Shown here: piece after piece, positions 26,244-33,854 of the stretch
How the letters are laid out: each line of letters begins with the position of its first letter
Position numbering within the stretch: position 1 is the stretch's first letter
Assembly (NCBI RefSeq): GCF_900103125.1
Contig: NZ_FNJV01000001.1
Location: 682,001-746,000, forward strand
Length of the DNA stretch: 64,000 bases
From: Mucilaginibacter sp. OK268
Lineage (GTDB): Bacteria; Bacteroidota; Bacteroidia; Sphingobacteriales; Sphingobacteriaceae
Direction of reading: 5' to 3'
Made by a program: the position numbers and the translations under genes
The notes under the pieces: generated by a model
Told to the model about the DNA's origin: nothing
Database searches by the model: none
Seen by the model: only the letters and a program-made list of their open reading frames with translations

Positions 26244-26600
26244 CTAAGAACGTCCAGGCATGGCTTCAATATGGTTTATCAGCATTTGCTCTTTAGCCCA
26301 ATCTCTTAATATGGATAAAAAAGGGAGTAGCCCTTTACCTGTATCTGTAAGGGTATATTCAACCCTGGGAGGTACTTCTACATACACTTTGCGACTAATC
26401 AGCCCATCGTCTTCCAGTTCTCTTAAAGCCTGTGTAAGCATTTTTGATGTTACTCCGATTACTGTTTTACGCAGTTCGCCATAGCGTAATGTGCCAACTC
26501 TTAAGCGCCATAGGATACGGCCTTTATATTTGCCTCCAATTCGTTGAAAAGCGTAGTCAATTCCGCATTTGGGTGCCTGTCTTTTTATTTTTTTTTCCAT
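26244..26600 (-). CDS. HxlR-family transcriptional regulator
   Basis: A 118-residue winged-helix protein of the HxlR (DUF24/MarR-like) family. The signature CGIDYAFQRIGGKYKGRILW near residue 12 replaces the usual 'C-P-V/...-L-I-GGKW-I-L' pattern but keeps the Cys and GGK. RYGELRKTVIGVTSKMLTQA and LRELEDDGLISRKVYVEVPP follow the family in order, ending with the LTDTGKGLLPFL helix. The conserved Cys near the N-terminus may sense electrophiles as in YodB/HypR. It is divergent from the lipocalin-like gene and may control it (inference). Confidence 0.88.
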   Translation of the reverse strand: MEKKIKRQAPKCGIDYAFQRIGGKYKGRILWRLRVGTLRYGELRKTVIGVTSKMLTQALRELEDDGLISRKVYVEVPPRVEYTLTDTGKGLLPFLSILRDWAKEQMLINHIEAMPGRS

Positions 26601-26671
26601 TAATTGAAAATAAAATAGCTGATTTACAGCATAGTAACTTATTTGTAAGCAGGCTACTTTTTTGTGCCTAC

Positions 26672-26702
26672 TTGATAAAGGTACACAGCAAATTTAACTT
26701 TG
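26672..26702 (+). promoter_or_regulatory. Promoter of the lipocalin-like gene (near-leaderless)
   Basis: TTG at 26672-26674, a 20-base spacer, then TAACTTTG at 26695-26702, an exact TAnnTTTG. The ATG at 26707 begins only 4 bases after the -7 box, so the transcript would start at or within a few bases of the start codon. Confidence 0.6.
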
Positions 26703-26706
26703 ATAT

Positions 26707-27222
26707 ATGAAAAGCACCCTGATGTTAATATTTTCTATTTTTTGCTGTTTGCCTGTTATGGCACAAAAAAAGAACAGCTTGCTACCAAACCCGGCAACTG
26801 TGAGCCTCGCAGGAACATATTCGTTAATTGCCGTTGATAATATATTGGGGGATGGCAGTAGGGTGCATTTGTATGGCGATAGTCCGCAGGGCTTGCTTAT
26901 TTTAAATAAAAGTGGTCGTTATGCACTACAGATATTTAGTGAGGGCCGGGCCAAATTTGTGGCAAATGACAAAAGCAAAGGTACTGATGAGGAGAACAGG
27001 GATGCAGTAAAAGGCAGTAATGCGCATTTTGGGACCTATAGTGTTGACGACGCGGCTGGTACCATTATTTTTCATATTGACCACGCATCGTTTCCAAACT
27101 GGGAAGGCACACAGCAAAAACGACCGTTTACATTGGTAGGGAATGTTTTTAAATATACAGTACCCGCTCCAACTACTGGTGTTGCAGTAACCGGAGAAGT
27201 GGAATGGAGACGGGTAGACTGA
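26707..27222 (+). CDS. Secreted lipocalin-like protein
   Basis: A 171-residue exported protein: signal peptide MKSTLMLIFSIFCCLPVMAQ. The mature part fits the lipocalin-like (Lipocalin_5) family: LAGTYSLIAVDNILGDGSRV opens the barrel, SPQGLLILNKSGRYALQIFS follows, and the end FTLVGNVFKYTVPA...GEVEWRRVD closes it. Family members bind small hydrophobic molecules; the ligand is unknown. It is divergent from an HxlR regulator, a common layout for a regulator and its target. Confidence 0.8.
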   Translation: MKSTLMLIFSIFCCLPVMAQKKNSLLPNPATVSLAGTYSLIAVDNILGDGSRVHLYGDSPQGLLILNKSGRYALQIFSEGRAKFVANDKSKGTDEENRDAVKGSNAHFGTYSVDDAAGTIIFHIDHASFPNWEGTQQKRPFTLVGNVFKYTVPAPTTGVAVTGEVEWRRVD

Positions 27223-27251
27223 TTCAATAAACCACTAATTCCATAATTAAC

Positions 27252-28580
27252 TCACACCACTTCGGCTACAACAAATGTGCTGCCGCCTACAAATACCAGG
27301 TCGTTATCTGTTGCGTTGGCCTGGGCTGCTGATAAAGCCGCTTTTACTGATGGATAGGTATTGCCGTGCAAACCGAAGTTTAAGGCTTGTTGCTGCATGC
27401 TTTCGGCTTCAAGGCCTCTTGGGATATCTGGTTTGCAGAAGTAGTAGATGGCTTTTGTTGGTAGCATGGCTAATACCTTGGTAATGTCCTTATCATTCAC
27501 CATGCCTATTACAAAATGTAGCTGCTGGTAATCAACTGCGGCAATATTTTTAACCACTTCCTGTATACCGTCCGGGTTATGGCCTGTATCACAAATGGTC
27601 AGCGGCTGCATATTTAAAACTTCCCAGCGGCCATGCAAGCCGGTGAGGGTTTTCACCTGTTTCAAAGCGGTAACGACGTGCTCGTCGGTTATGGTAAATC
27701 CCTGATTGCGTAATTCCTCTACAGCCGACAAAACCGTTTTTACATTTTTTAGTTGGTAAAAGCCTGTGAGGTCGAGCGCGATGCTCAATGGTGAGTGGTG
27801 ATTGGTGAGTGGTGAGATTTTTGTAATGATTAGATCCAGAAGTTCAGTTCGGGCTTGGTTTTTTGACTTTTGACTTTTGACTTTTGATTTTTCTTCAATA
27901 GTCCAAACTTCCGATGCAAATTGAATAGGGCTGCCTTCCTGTTTGGCTTTATCGATAAAAACCTGCGCGGTTTCGGGTTGGTTTTCGCCGATAACAACCG
28001 GGATACCGGGTTTAATGATACCTGCCTTTTCGCCGGCTATCAATTGCAGAGTATCGCCCAGCATGTTCATGTGGTCCCAACCTATGTTGGTAATGACAGA
28101 TAGGAGCGGAGTAATGATATTGGTGGAATCCAACCGGCCACCCAGGCCCACTTCAACTATAGCTATATCTACCTTTTCTTTGGCGAAAACATCAAAGGCC
28201 AGGGCTACGGTCATTTCAAAAAAGGAGGGGGCTATCTCTCCAAAATCCGCACGGTGACGGGCAACAAAATCAATCACGGTTTGCTCACTGATCATTTGCC
28301 CGTTTACCCGGATGCGTTCCCTGAAATCTTTCAGGTGGGGCGATGTATACAAGCCGGTTTTGTATCCCGCCGTTTGCAGAATAGCCGCCAGCATGTGCGA
28401 TGTGGAGCCTTTGCCATTGGTGCCTGCTATGTGGACACTTTTAAACCCGTGTTGGGGATCGCCCAGTCGTTTACAAAGCTCAATGGTATTGGTGAGGTCC
28501 TTTTTAAAAGCCGATGCCCCATCACGCGTAAACATGGGGAGTTGGGTGTATAGGTATTCGATGGTTTCTTGATAGTTCAT
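27252..28580 (-). CDS. folC: Bifunctional folylpolyglutamate synthase/dihydrofolate synthase with a repeat-derived insertion
   Basis: A 442-residue FolC, cytoplasmic, which adds glutamate to dihydropteroate/tetrahydrofolate. SVHIAGTNGKGSTSHMLAAI (P-loop) is near residue 48; TSPHLKDFRERIRVNG and VEVGLGGRLDSTN near residues 80 and 140 are family motifs, and GWDHMNMLGDT is the central ATP/folate segment. Residues ~226-267 (EEKSKVKSQKSKNQA, then TKISPLTNHHSPLS) do not look like FolC; the DNA (about 27785-27905) is made of the GTGAGTGGTGA and GACTTTTGACTTTT words found in intergenic repeats elsewhere in the window. The ATG at 28580 is chosen because upstream in-frame Met codons lie in repeat DNA. 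Confidence 0.9.
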   Translation of the reverse strand: MNYQETIEYLYTQLPMFTRDGASAFKKDLTNTIELCKRLGDPQHGFKSVHIAGTNGKGSTSHMLAAILQTAGYKTGLYTSPHLKDFRERIRVNGQMISEQTVIDFVARHRADFGEIAPSFFEMTVALAFDVFAKEKVDIAIVEVGLGGRLDSTNIITPLLSVITNIGWDHMNMLGDTLQLIAGEKAGIIKPGIPVVIGENQPETAQVFIDKAKQEGSPIQFASEVWTIEEKSKVKSQKSKNQARTELLDLIITKISPLTNHHSPLSIALDLTGFYQLKNVKTVLSAVEELRNQGFTITDEHVVTALKQVKTLTGLHGRWEVLNMQPLTICDTGHNPDGIQEVVKNIAAVDYQQLHFVIGMVNDKDITKVLAMLPTKAIYYFCKPDIPRGLEAESMQQQALNFGLHGNTYPSVKAALSAAQANATDNDLVFVGGSTFVVAEVV

Positions 28581-28715
28581 GGTTGATGGTTCATAGTTCA
28601 TCGTAGTGCCAGATGAGCCATGAATGAGCACAAAGTTAATGCAGATGTGTTTAATTGAGCCCCCCGTTAATGTAAAATATAGCTATGAACCATCAACTAT
28701 GATCTATGAACCAAA
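28580..28715. repeat. Inverted word repeat (CATAGTTCAT / ATGAACCATC)
   Basis: GGTTGATGGTTCATAGTTCA at 28581-28600 faces AGCTATGAACCATCAACTAT at about 28681-28700 in inverted orientation. It separates folC from tonB within the same-strand cluster. The same words occur at 12996-13085. Confidence 0.65.
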
Positions 28716-28716
28716 C

Positions 28717-29529
28717 CTAATTTACCTTAAACACAAATACTACTGCGCCTTTCTGGGTATCGGGGGCGTTATCTGCTGAACTGATACGGGAATTTTTTAC
28801 GGCATCCTCGCATTTTTGGATCAGGTTATAATCTGATATGGTGGTTCCGCGGCCTGCCTTGGCATAAGTTACATTTCCTGCCTTATCTACCTGTATATCT
28901 ATCACTACCTTGCCGGTAAAGCGATTGCCATCATCAACATTAGGCTTACTCACAAAGTTGCGTGATTGCAGATTGAGGTTACCGCCATTGCCAGACCCTG
29001 TTCCGTTATAGTTGTTGGTAAGGGTTGTTCCGGTTGGTTTGCCCTGGTTGCCTGGGGCATTGCCGGTTCCGTCGCCTTCGCCGGTACCGGTTGTGGCCTT
29101 GCCTTTATATAAAGCATTTTGGTTCACGGTAGGCTTGGCCGGTGTTTTGGTAGGCTGCGGGGTAGATACGGTATTGGTCGGTTTTTTTGTTGGCGCGGCC
29201 ACTTCCGGGGCGTCCTCGGTATTCTGGGTCACTACGGTTTTGTCGCTGGTTTGCGGGGTGGGTTTATCCTCGGTGGGTTTTTCTTGGGTAACTTTATCCG
29301 GTTTGGTATTGTTGGCCTTTTCGGCAACCGAAGGTTCTTCGGTGCTCATATAATCATTACCCTTACCTTCATCAACCGTACCGTAATTTACCAATATACC
29401 GCCGGTACCTTCTTCCTGTTTGGGCGGATTTTGAAACACGATAAAATAACAGGCAGCAATAAGCACAGCCAAAATAATGCCTGTTGCCGCAAATGCCTTT
29501 GGATAGTTATTTTCTTCCCTGTATTCCAT
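28717..29529 (-). CDS. TonB-family energy transducer
   Basis: A 270-residue TonB-like protein. Residues ~12-32 form one membrane helix (AFAATGIILAVLIAACYFIV). Then comes a long Pro/Lys/Thr-rich periplasmic spacer (KVTQEKPTEDKPTPQTSDKT and KKPTNTVSTPQPTKTPAKPT), and a C-terminal domain with GKVVIDIQVDKAGNVTYAKA, the TonB/TolA C-terminal 'V.V...G.V..A' signature. It carries the force of the ExbB/ExbD motor to an outer-membrane receptor. ExbD and ExbB are encoded directly upstream; the barrel protein at 31955-33820 with a TonB-box-like motif is the probable partner (inference). Confidence 0.88.
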   Translation of the reverse strand: MEYREENNYPKAFAATGIILAVLIAACYFIVFQNPPKQEEGTGGILVNYGTVDEGKGNDYMSTEEPSVAEKANNTKPDKVTQEKPTEDKPTPQTSDKTVVTQNTEDAPEVAAPTKKPTNTVSTPQPTKTPAKPTVNQNALYKGKATTGTGEGDGTGNAPGNQGKPTGTTLTNNYNGTGSGNGGNLNLQSRNFVSKPNVDDGNRFTGKVVIDIQVDKAGNVTYAKAGRGTTISDYNLIQKCEDAVKNSRISSADNAPDTQKGAVVFVFKVN

Positions 29530-29548
29530 TTTTTTAGTTTGCAGTTGC

Positions 29549-29661
29549 CAGTTTGCGGTAGGCAGTTTGCAGTCTGTTTGTTATGTTATTTAAAATTATC
29601 AGTTTAGTTTTTTGGTAGTCAATAGCAAATGAATTTACTGCTAACTGCCTACCGCAAACTG
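29549..29661. repeat. Inverted word repeat (CAGTTTGCGGTAGGCAGTT)
   Basis: CAGTTTGCGGTAGGCAGTT at 29549-29567 and its exact inverse AACTGCCTACCGCAAACTG at 29643-29661 (19 bp arms) are separated by 75 bases. The hairpin lies between exbD and tonB in the same operon-like cluster and could reduce readthrough or protect mRNA ends. Confidence 0.75.
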
Positions 29662-29671
29662 CCAACTGATA

Positions 29672-30070
29672 CTACTTCGGTTCCGTTGCCAGAACCAGTT
29701 TGATGTTTAATTTTTGTGCTATATCCATTACCTGTACCACATCCTGTATGGCTACGGTTTTGTCGACATATAAAACTATGGTGAGTTCTGTTGCCAGGGT
29801 TTTATATCCGGATAAGGTAGTTTGCAGGGCATCTACCGGAACTTCCTTTTTGTCGACGTAGTACTTCAGATCTTTGGTTACCGATACTGTAATGGTTTTT
29901 TTGGATACCGATTGCCCGCTTGATGATTTGGGCAACACCAGTTTGATCACGTTTGGGTTGGTAACTGTAGAGGCGATGAGGAAGAACAAAAGCAGGAAGA
30001 ACATGATGTCGTTCATGGCCGAGGTATGAACCTCTGCCGATGCCCCTCTATGTCTTTTTCTTAAATTCAT
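29672..30070 (-). CDS. ExbD/TolR-family biopolymer transport protein
   Basis: A 132-residue ExbD/TolR protein. The single N-terminal membrane helix is MNDIMFFLLLFFLIASTVTN at about residues 18-37, containing the conserved Asp (MNDIMFF) that carries protons through the motor. The periplasmic domain begins LPKSSSGQS and ends MDIAQKLNIKLVLATEPK. It overlaps ExbB by four bases (ATGA), so both are translated together as one stator. Confidence 0.92.
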   Translation of the reverse strand: MNLRKRHRGASAEVHTSAMNDIMFFLLLFFLIASTVTNPNVIKLVLPKSSSGQSVSKKTITVSVTKDLKYYVDKKEVPVDALQTTLSGYKTLATELTIVLYVDKTVAIQDVVQVMDIAQKLNIKLVLATEPK

Positions 30071-30780
30071 TTGCTCGGCTCCTCTAACAGGTCAATAAAT
30101 TCAATAGCATCAGTTTCCAGGCTCAAAATTACCTTATCAACCATCATATTCAAAATATGGTAACATACGTAAGCTACGATACCTACCATTAAACCAGCGG
30201 CTGATGTAACCATTTTTACATATAAACCACCAGAAATAACACCCATACTGATGTTATCTGTTTTTGATATATCATAAAAGATTTTGATTACCCCGGCAAT
30301 AGTACCCAGGAACCCAAACATGGGGGCAATACCTGCCACGATACCCAGGATACCGATGTTTTTTTCCAATTTGGATACTTCCAGCTTACCTACGTTTTCG
30401 ATAGCGCCTTCGATATCTTTAATAGGGCGACCGATACGCAGCAAACCTTTTTGCAGCATGCGGCCCAGCGGCGAATTATTATTGCGGCAAAGCGCTATGG
30501 CCGATTCGAGGTTGCCCGAATGGATACTGGCACGTACCTGTAACATCAGGTTGGCTTCGTTCTTTGAGGCTTTACGGATAGTAAAATAACGTTCAAAAAA
30601 TATCACTAAGCCTAAAACAGCCAAAATACCTATGGGAACCATTACCCAGCCACCCTTGATCAATAGATCGCCAAAGCGCAGCTCTTCGGGCTGTGTGGTG
30701 ATGGGTTGTGTAATGTGACCTGCGGTGTCTGCCAGGTGTTTCGCGGTATCTGCTATCTGCTGTATCAATAATAATGTCAT
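30067..30780 (-). CDS. MotA/TolQ/ExbB proton-channel protein
   Basis: A 237-residue ExbB/TolQ-type channel protein. Three membrane helices: one near residue 45 (GWVMVPIGILAVLGLVIFFE), and two near residues 145-165 and 185-210 (LGIVAGIAPMFGFLGTIAGV, GLYVKMVTSAAGLMVGIVAY). The MFGFLGTIAGVIKIF and TSAAGLMVGI stretches are the proton-channel signature. It forms the pentameric stator with ExbD. The start codon overlaps the stop of the HU/SPOR gene by four bases. Confidence 0.92.
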   Translation of the reverse strand: MTLLLIQQIADTAKHLADTAGHITQPITTQPEELRFGDLLIKGGWVMVPIGILAVLGLVIFFERYFTIRKASKNEANLMLQVRASIHSGNLESAIALCRNNNSPLGRMLQKGLLRIGRPIKDIEGAIENVGKLEVSKLEKNIGILGIVAGIAPMFGFLGTIAGVIKIFYDISKTDNISMGVISGGLYVKMVTSAAGLMVGIVAYVCYHILNMMVDKVILSLETDAIEFIDLLEEPSK

Positions 30781-31871
30781 TTCTTTTCGTTAATTTCTTG
30801 GCTGTATGAGAGTTTGCTTATTTTTTTTTCTTTTATTAATTTAAGTCTTTCGGCTTCTGCCTCTGCAGATGTGGCAAAACTGCCTATGATTATTTTAATA
30901 TACTTACCAGAACCGGGGCCATGCCATGCGCGGGCATCAACCCCAACGCTTTTGTAAATTTTAACAGCCAGATCACTTTTAGTCTGGGTTTTAAATGAGC
31001 CGGCAAATATCACAAATTCAGGTTTGGCGGTGGTATCGGCAGCAGCCACTGTTTTCTTTAACGCAGTATCGGGTTTAGAAATTGCCTTTGATGCTGTATC
31101 TAAAAGCGGGGGAGCTGTTTTATTGCTGTCATTATCAACGCTATCTGTTTTGGCAGCGGGTTGTGTTTGGGCTTGTTCGGCACCGGGTTTTGCCTGTTGT
31201 TTGGTGAAATTAAATAATGCCGGGTTATATTTATAAAGCGCGAATGCCGCTACCCCAATAACTACCAGAATAATAAGGGCGATAATCCATGGATTGGCCG
31301 AACGCGTTCTTTCTTCAGTTTCTTCCTCCTCATATACCTCGGGCTGGTCGGCCGTTGGTGCAGGCGGGGTGGTAGGCGTAATTGGCTGTGGCGCTACTGT
31401 GAAAGGCACCGGTGCCGAAACCTGACTTTCGGACGTCCCGACTTCCGGATTTCCGGTCTCCTGGTTAAACTTTTTGATAGCTATAGGCGCAAGACCATAA
31501 AACTCAGGACCTTCGTTATGATTTTCGGCGGATTTAAAGGCTATCTCCCCGTTGTTCATATAAAACCAGCCCAGGTTAGCAAAAGGGACTTCTTTAAAAA
31601 CCACATCTTGTTTTAGACCCGTAATATATTTTTCGGTAAAGTATTTGGATGATGCCAGCGAGATGTTTTTCTTTTGGGCGATATGCTCCACCAGCGTATC
31701 ATCATCAAACGGTTCGGAGCTGAATTGTACCTGGTAACCGGGTGGATATAGCTTGCCTTCGGCGCTGTTATAATAACCATTTACACGTTCCTGTGTAAAA
31801 AAACCGAGACCCGGCACACCTACTTTGCCATGCCGGCCTAACAGTTCGCTTAAATAATTGGCTATATCCAT
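30777..31871 (-). CDS. HU-CCDC81-type and SPOR-domain membrane protein
   Basis: A 364-residue, three-part protein. The N-terminal ~150 residues (LSELLGRHGKVGVPGLGFFT, then NLGWFYMNNGEIAF) fit the two HU-CCDC81-type bacterial domains, a Bacteroidota hallmark, presumably cytoplasmic. A single membrane helix PWIIALIILVVIGVAAFALY lies near residues 193-212. A Lys/Pro-rich linker leads to a C-terminal SPOR domain (FVIFAGSFKTQTKSDLAVKI, then YIKIIIGSFATSAEAEAERL) which binds denuded septal peptidoglycan. So it could tie cell-wall state or division site to the adjacent ExbB/ExbD motor. Four-base overlap with ExbB. Confidence 0.82.
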   Translation of the reverse strand: MDIANYLSELLGRHGKVGVPGLGFFTQERVNGYYNSAEGKLYPPGYQVQFSSEPFDDDTLVEHIAQKKNISLASSKYFTEKYITGLKQDVVFKEVPFANLGWFYMNNGEIAFKSAENHNEGPEFYGLAPIAIKKFNQETGNPEVGTSESQVSAPVPFTVAPQPITPTTPPAPTADQPEVYEEEETEERTRSANPWIIALIILVVIGVAAFALYKYNPALFNFTKQQAKPGAEQAQTQPAAKTDSVDNDSNKTAPPLLDTASKAISKPDTALKKTVAAADTTAKPEFVIFAGSFKTQTKSDLAVKIYKSVGVDARAWHGPGSGKYIKIIIGSFATSAEAEAERLKLIKEKKISKLSYSQEINEKK

Positions 31872-31954
31872 TCGCTAAAAATACGGTTAATTATAAAACA
31901 TCAAAAGAGCCCCACCCAACCCTCCCCAAAGGGGAGGGCCTTTAGGCATATAGT

Positions 31955-33820
31955 TTAAAACGAATACCCAACGCCGCCAAAGATATTAAATCCGTAGTTA
32001 GGATAGTATAACCAGTTTTGATAACTGGTGCTTAAAATATTATTAGCCTGTACAAATACGGTTATTTGGCGGGTAGCCTTGTATTGAACGCCGCCGCTTA
32101 AGTCGGCAAATGAGGCTATCGGTTTTTGAACCATAGTTGATGTACCGCCTGTAGTTGTAAATGTCCTGTCGTTTGTTGATCCGCGGAACAATAACGAACC
32201 GGTAATGCTTACCTGGTTGTTAATATTGATAGCTGTACCAGCGGTTAACAAAAATTTAGGCAGGTTCCAGGGCTGTGCTTCTGATGCCATCTGGTAATCT
32301 TTGATCTCTATACGGCCAAAGATGTTAAAATCATCACTGGCTTTAAAATCAAGCTCGCCGTTAAAGCCATTCACGCGCGCTTTGCCGTCGTCATATATCA
32401 CCTTGAATTTGTTTACTTCGGCGTCGAAATTGCTGACCAGTAACGGCATGTTTTTAATGCTGTTGCGGAACACGGAGGCCTTAAAGCTTAAGCCGGGAGC
32501 AAGGGTGCCTTTTAAGCCCGCGCTGATATCCAGCTGATCAACCGAATTTTTGATGTCGATATTTTGACCAAGGAATGGGTTGATGTAAGCCAGGTCATGT
32601 AAAGATGTCCGGTTGATATCGCCTTTGGCTTCTACAAACAAACGCACATATTTCGGGATCACCTGTACCTCTAATTTAGCGGCAGGGAAAATGTAGAACT
32701 TGCCAAAGTCGCCAAATTCCTTCTCGATGTTTACACCCGCGTCAATTTTATAATTGGTACCCTGAAATTTGATATAAGGGTTTAAGCGTAAAATATTATT
32801 ACTGAGTTTGTAAAGACTATCTTTTTGCGAGTTCAGATCAACAGAGCCGCTTAAACCCGCGTAAAACTGTTTTACAGTTTGGTTAAGAAAGCCCGAGATC
32901 ACGATGTTGTTTTCCCTGGCCTGGTAGGCATTGCTAAAGGCATAGCCTTTTATTTTCAGGGCGTAGGTAAAATCGTTCTCTACGTCTTTATAGTTCTTGG
33001 CCAGTTCAGCTTCGGCGCCAATGGTGTTAAAATGTTGCTTGCCGGGTACAAATGTGCTGGCCGGGGGAACAGATTGATCATACCCGTAAAAATTGGTACC
33101 TAAGCGGTTATAAGTAATGCGACCGCTGATGTTATTATCGCCCAGGATGCTTTTGCCAAATACGCCAACATCATCCTTGCTCTGGCTTTGTTTTTCTAAT
33201 GACCCTGATTGTGAAAAATGTTTCAGGTATCCGCCAACCTGCAAAGCTTCATCGCGACCGTTGGAAAAATATGCTTCACCAAAAAGAGATTTCATATTTC
33301 CGGCGCCTACTTTAACATAATTGTTTAGTAGAACGGAGTCCTGCTCAGGCGGCCTTTTCATAGCCTCCAACTGCCTGATCTCGGAGTTTTGCTCCTGTCT
33401 TTTATCAAGCGGGGCGTATACCAAAGGGGCTTTAAAAGGAGCTTTATCTTCCAGGTCGGGGTTACGGCGTATTTTCACCGCGTCGGCTAGTACCGGTTTG
33501 TAAGCGGTGGTTACCACGATTTCTTCAGAAAGACTGCCGCCATTATCAGCGTTGTTGCCATTACCGCCTTTTTTGGTAGTATCAGCAGCAGATTTTGCCG
33601 CCGCATCACCTAAGTTTTTTGACGTTGCTTTTTTAGGTGCGGTGGTTTTTGCAACAGGTTTTTTGGCTGCCGGTTTTGCCGCAGCTTTTTTTGCCGGAGC
33701 CTTTTTCGCAGCGGTTTTTGTGGTAGCCTTTTTTGTCGGTTTCTTTGTTTGCGCTTGTGCAGGGACAAAGTATAATGCTATTATTAAGGTAAGCAGCGTA
33801 TAGACGTATTTTAATTTCAT
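31955..33820 (-). CDS. Outer-membrane beta-barrel with TonB-box-like motif and no obvious plug
   Basis: A 621-residue outer-membrane protein. The signal peptide MKLKYVYTLLTLIIALYFVP is followed by a Lys/Ala/Pro-rich stretch (residues ~25-70, PAKKAAAKPAAKK-like). Residues 99-106 read EEIVVTTA, very close to TonB boxes such as those of BtuB or FepA. The first barrel-like strand (NNYVKVGAGNMKSLFGEAYF) begins only ~80 residues later, too short for a normal ~150-residue plug; I saw no plug signature. The rest alternates strands to a C-terminal Phe (GFNIFGGVGYSF), as in TonB-dependent receptors. Lies between the TPR gene and HU/SPOR gene. Confidence 0.75.
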   Translation of the reverse strand: MKLKYVYTLLTLIIALYFVPAQAQTKKPTKKATTKTAAKKAPAKKAAAKPAAKKPVAKTTAPKKATSKNLGDAAAKSAADTTKKGGNGNNADNGGSLSEEIVVTTAYKPVLADAVKIRRNPDLEDKAPFKAPLVYAPLDKRQEQNSEIRQLEAMKRPPEQDSVLLNNYVKVGAGNMKSLFGEAYFSNGRDEALQVGGYLKHFSQSGSLEKQSQSKDDVGVFGKSILGDNNISGRITYNRLGTNFYGYDQSVPPASTFVPGKQHFNTIGAEAELAKNYKDVENDFTYALKIKGYAFSNAYQARENNIVISGFLNQTVKQFYAGLSGSVDLNSQKDSLYKLSNNILRLNPYIKFQGTNYKIDAGVNIEKEFGDFGKFYIFPAAKLEVQVIPKYVRLFVEAKGDINRTSLHDLAYINPFLGQNIDIKNSVDQLDISAGLKGTLAPGLSFKASVFRNSIKNMPLLVSNFDAEVNKFKVIYDDGKARVNGFNGELDFKASDDFNIFGRIEIKDYQMASEAQPWNLPKFLLTAGTAININNQVSITGSLLFRGSTNDRTFTTTGGTSTMVQKPIASFADLSGGVQYKATRQITVFVQANNILSTSYQNWLYYPNYGFNIFGGVGYSF

Positions 33821-33854
33821 TGCTTGTCTTTTTATATTATTCTTTGCCATCCTG

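Noticed and set aside
28581..28631. N-terminal extension of FolC
   Set aside because: Encoded by the ATGAACCATC word repeat; FolC homologues start at MNYQETIEYL-like sequence.
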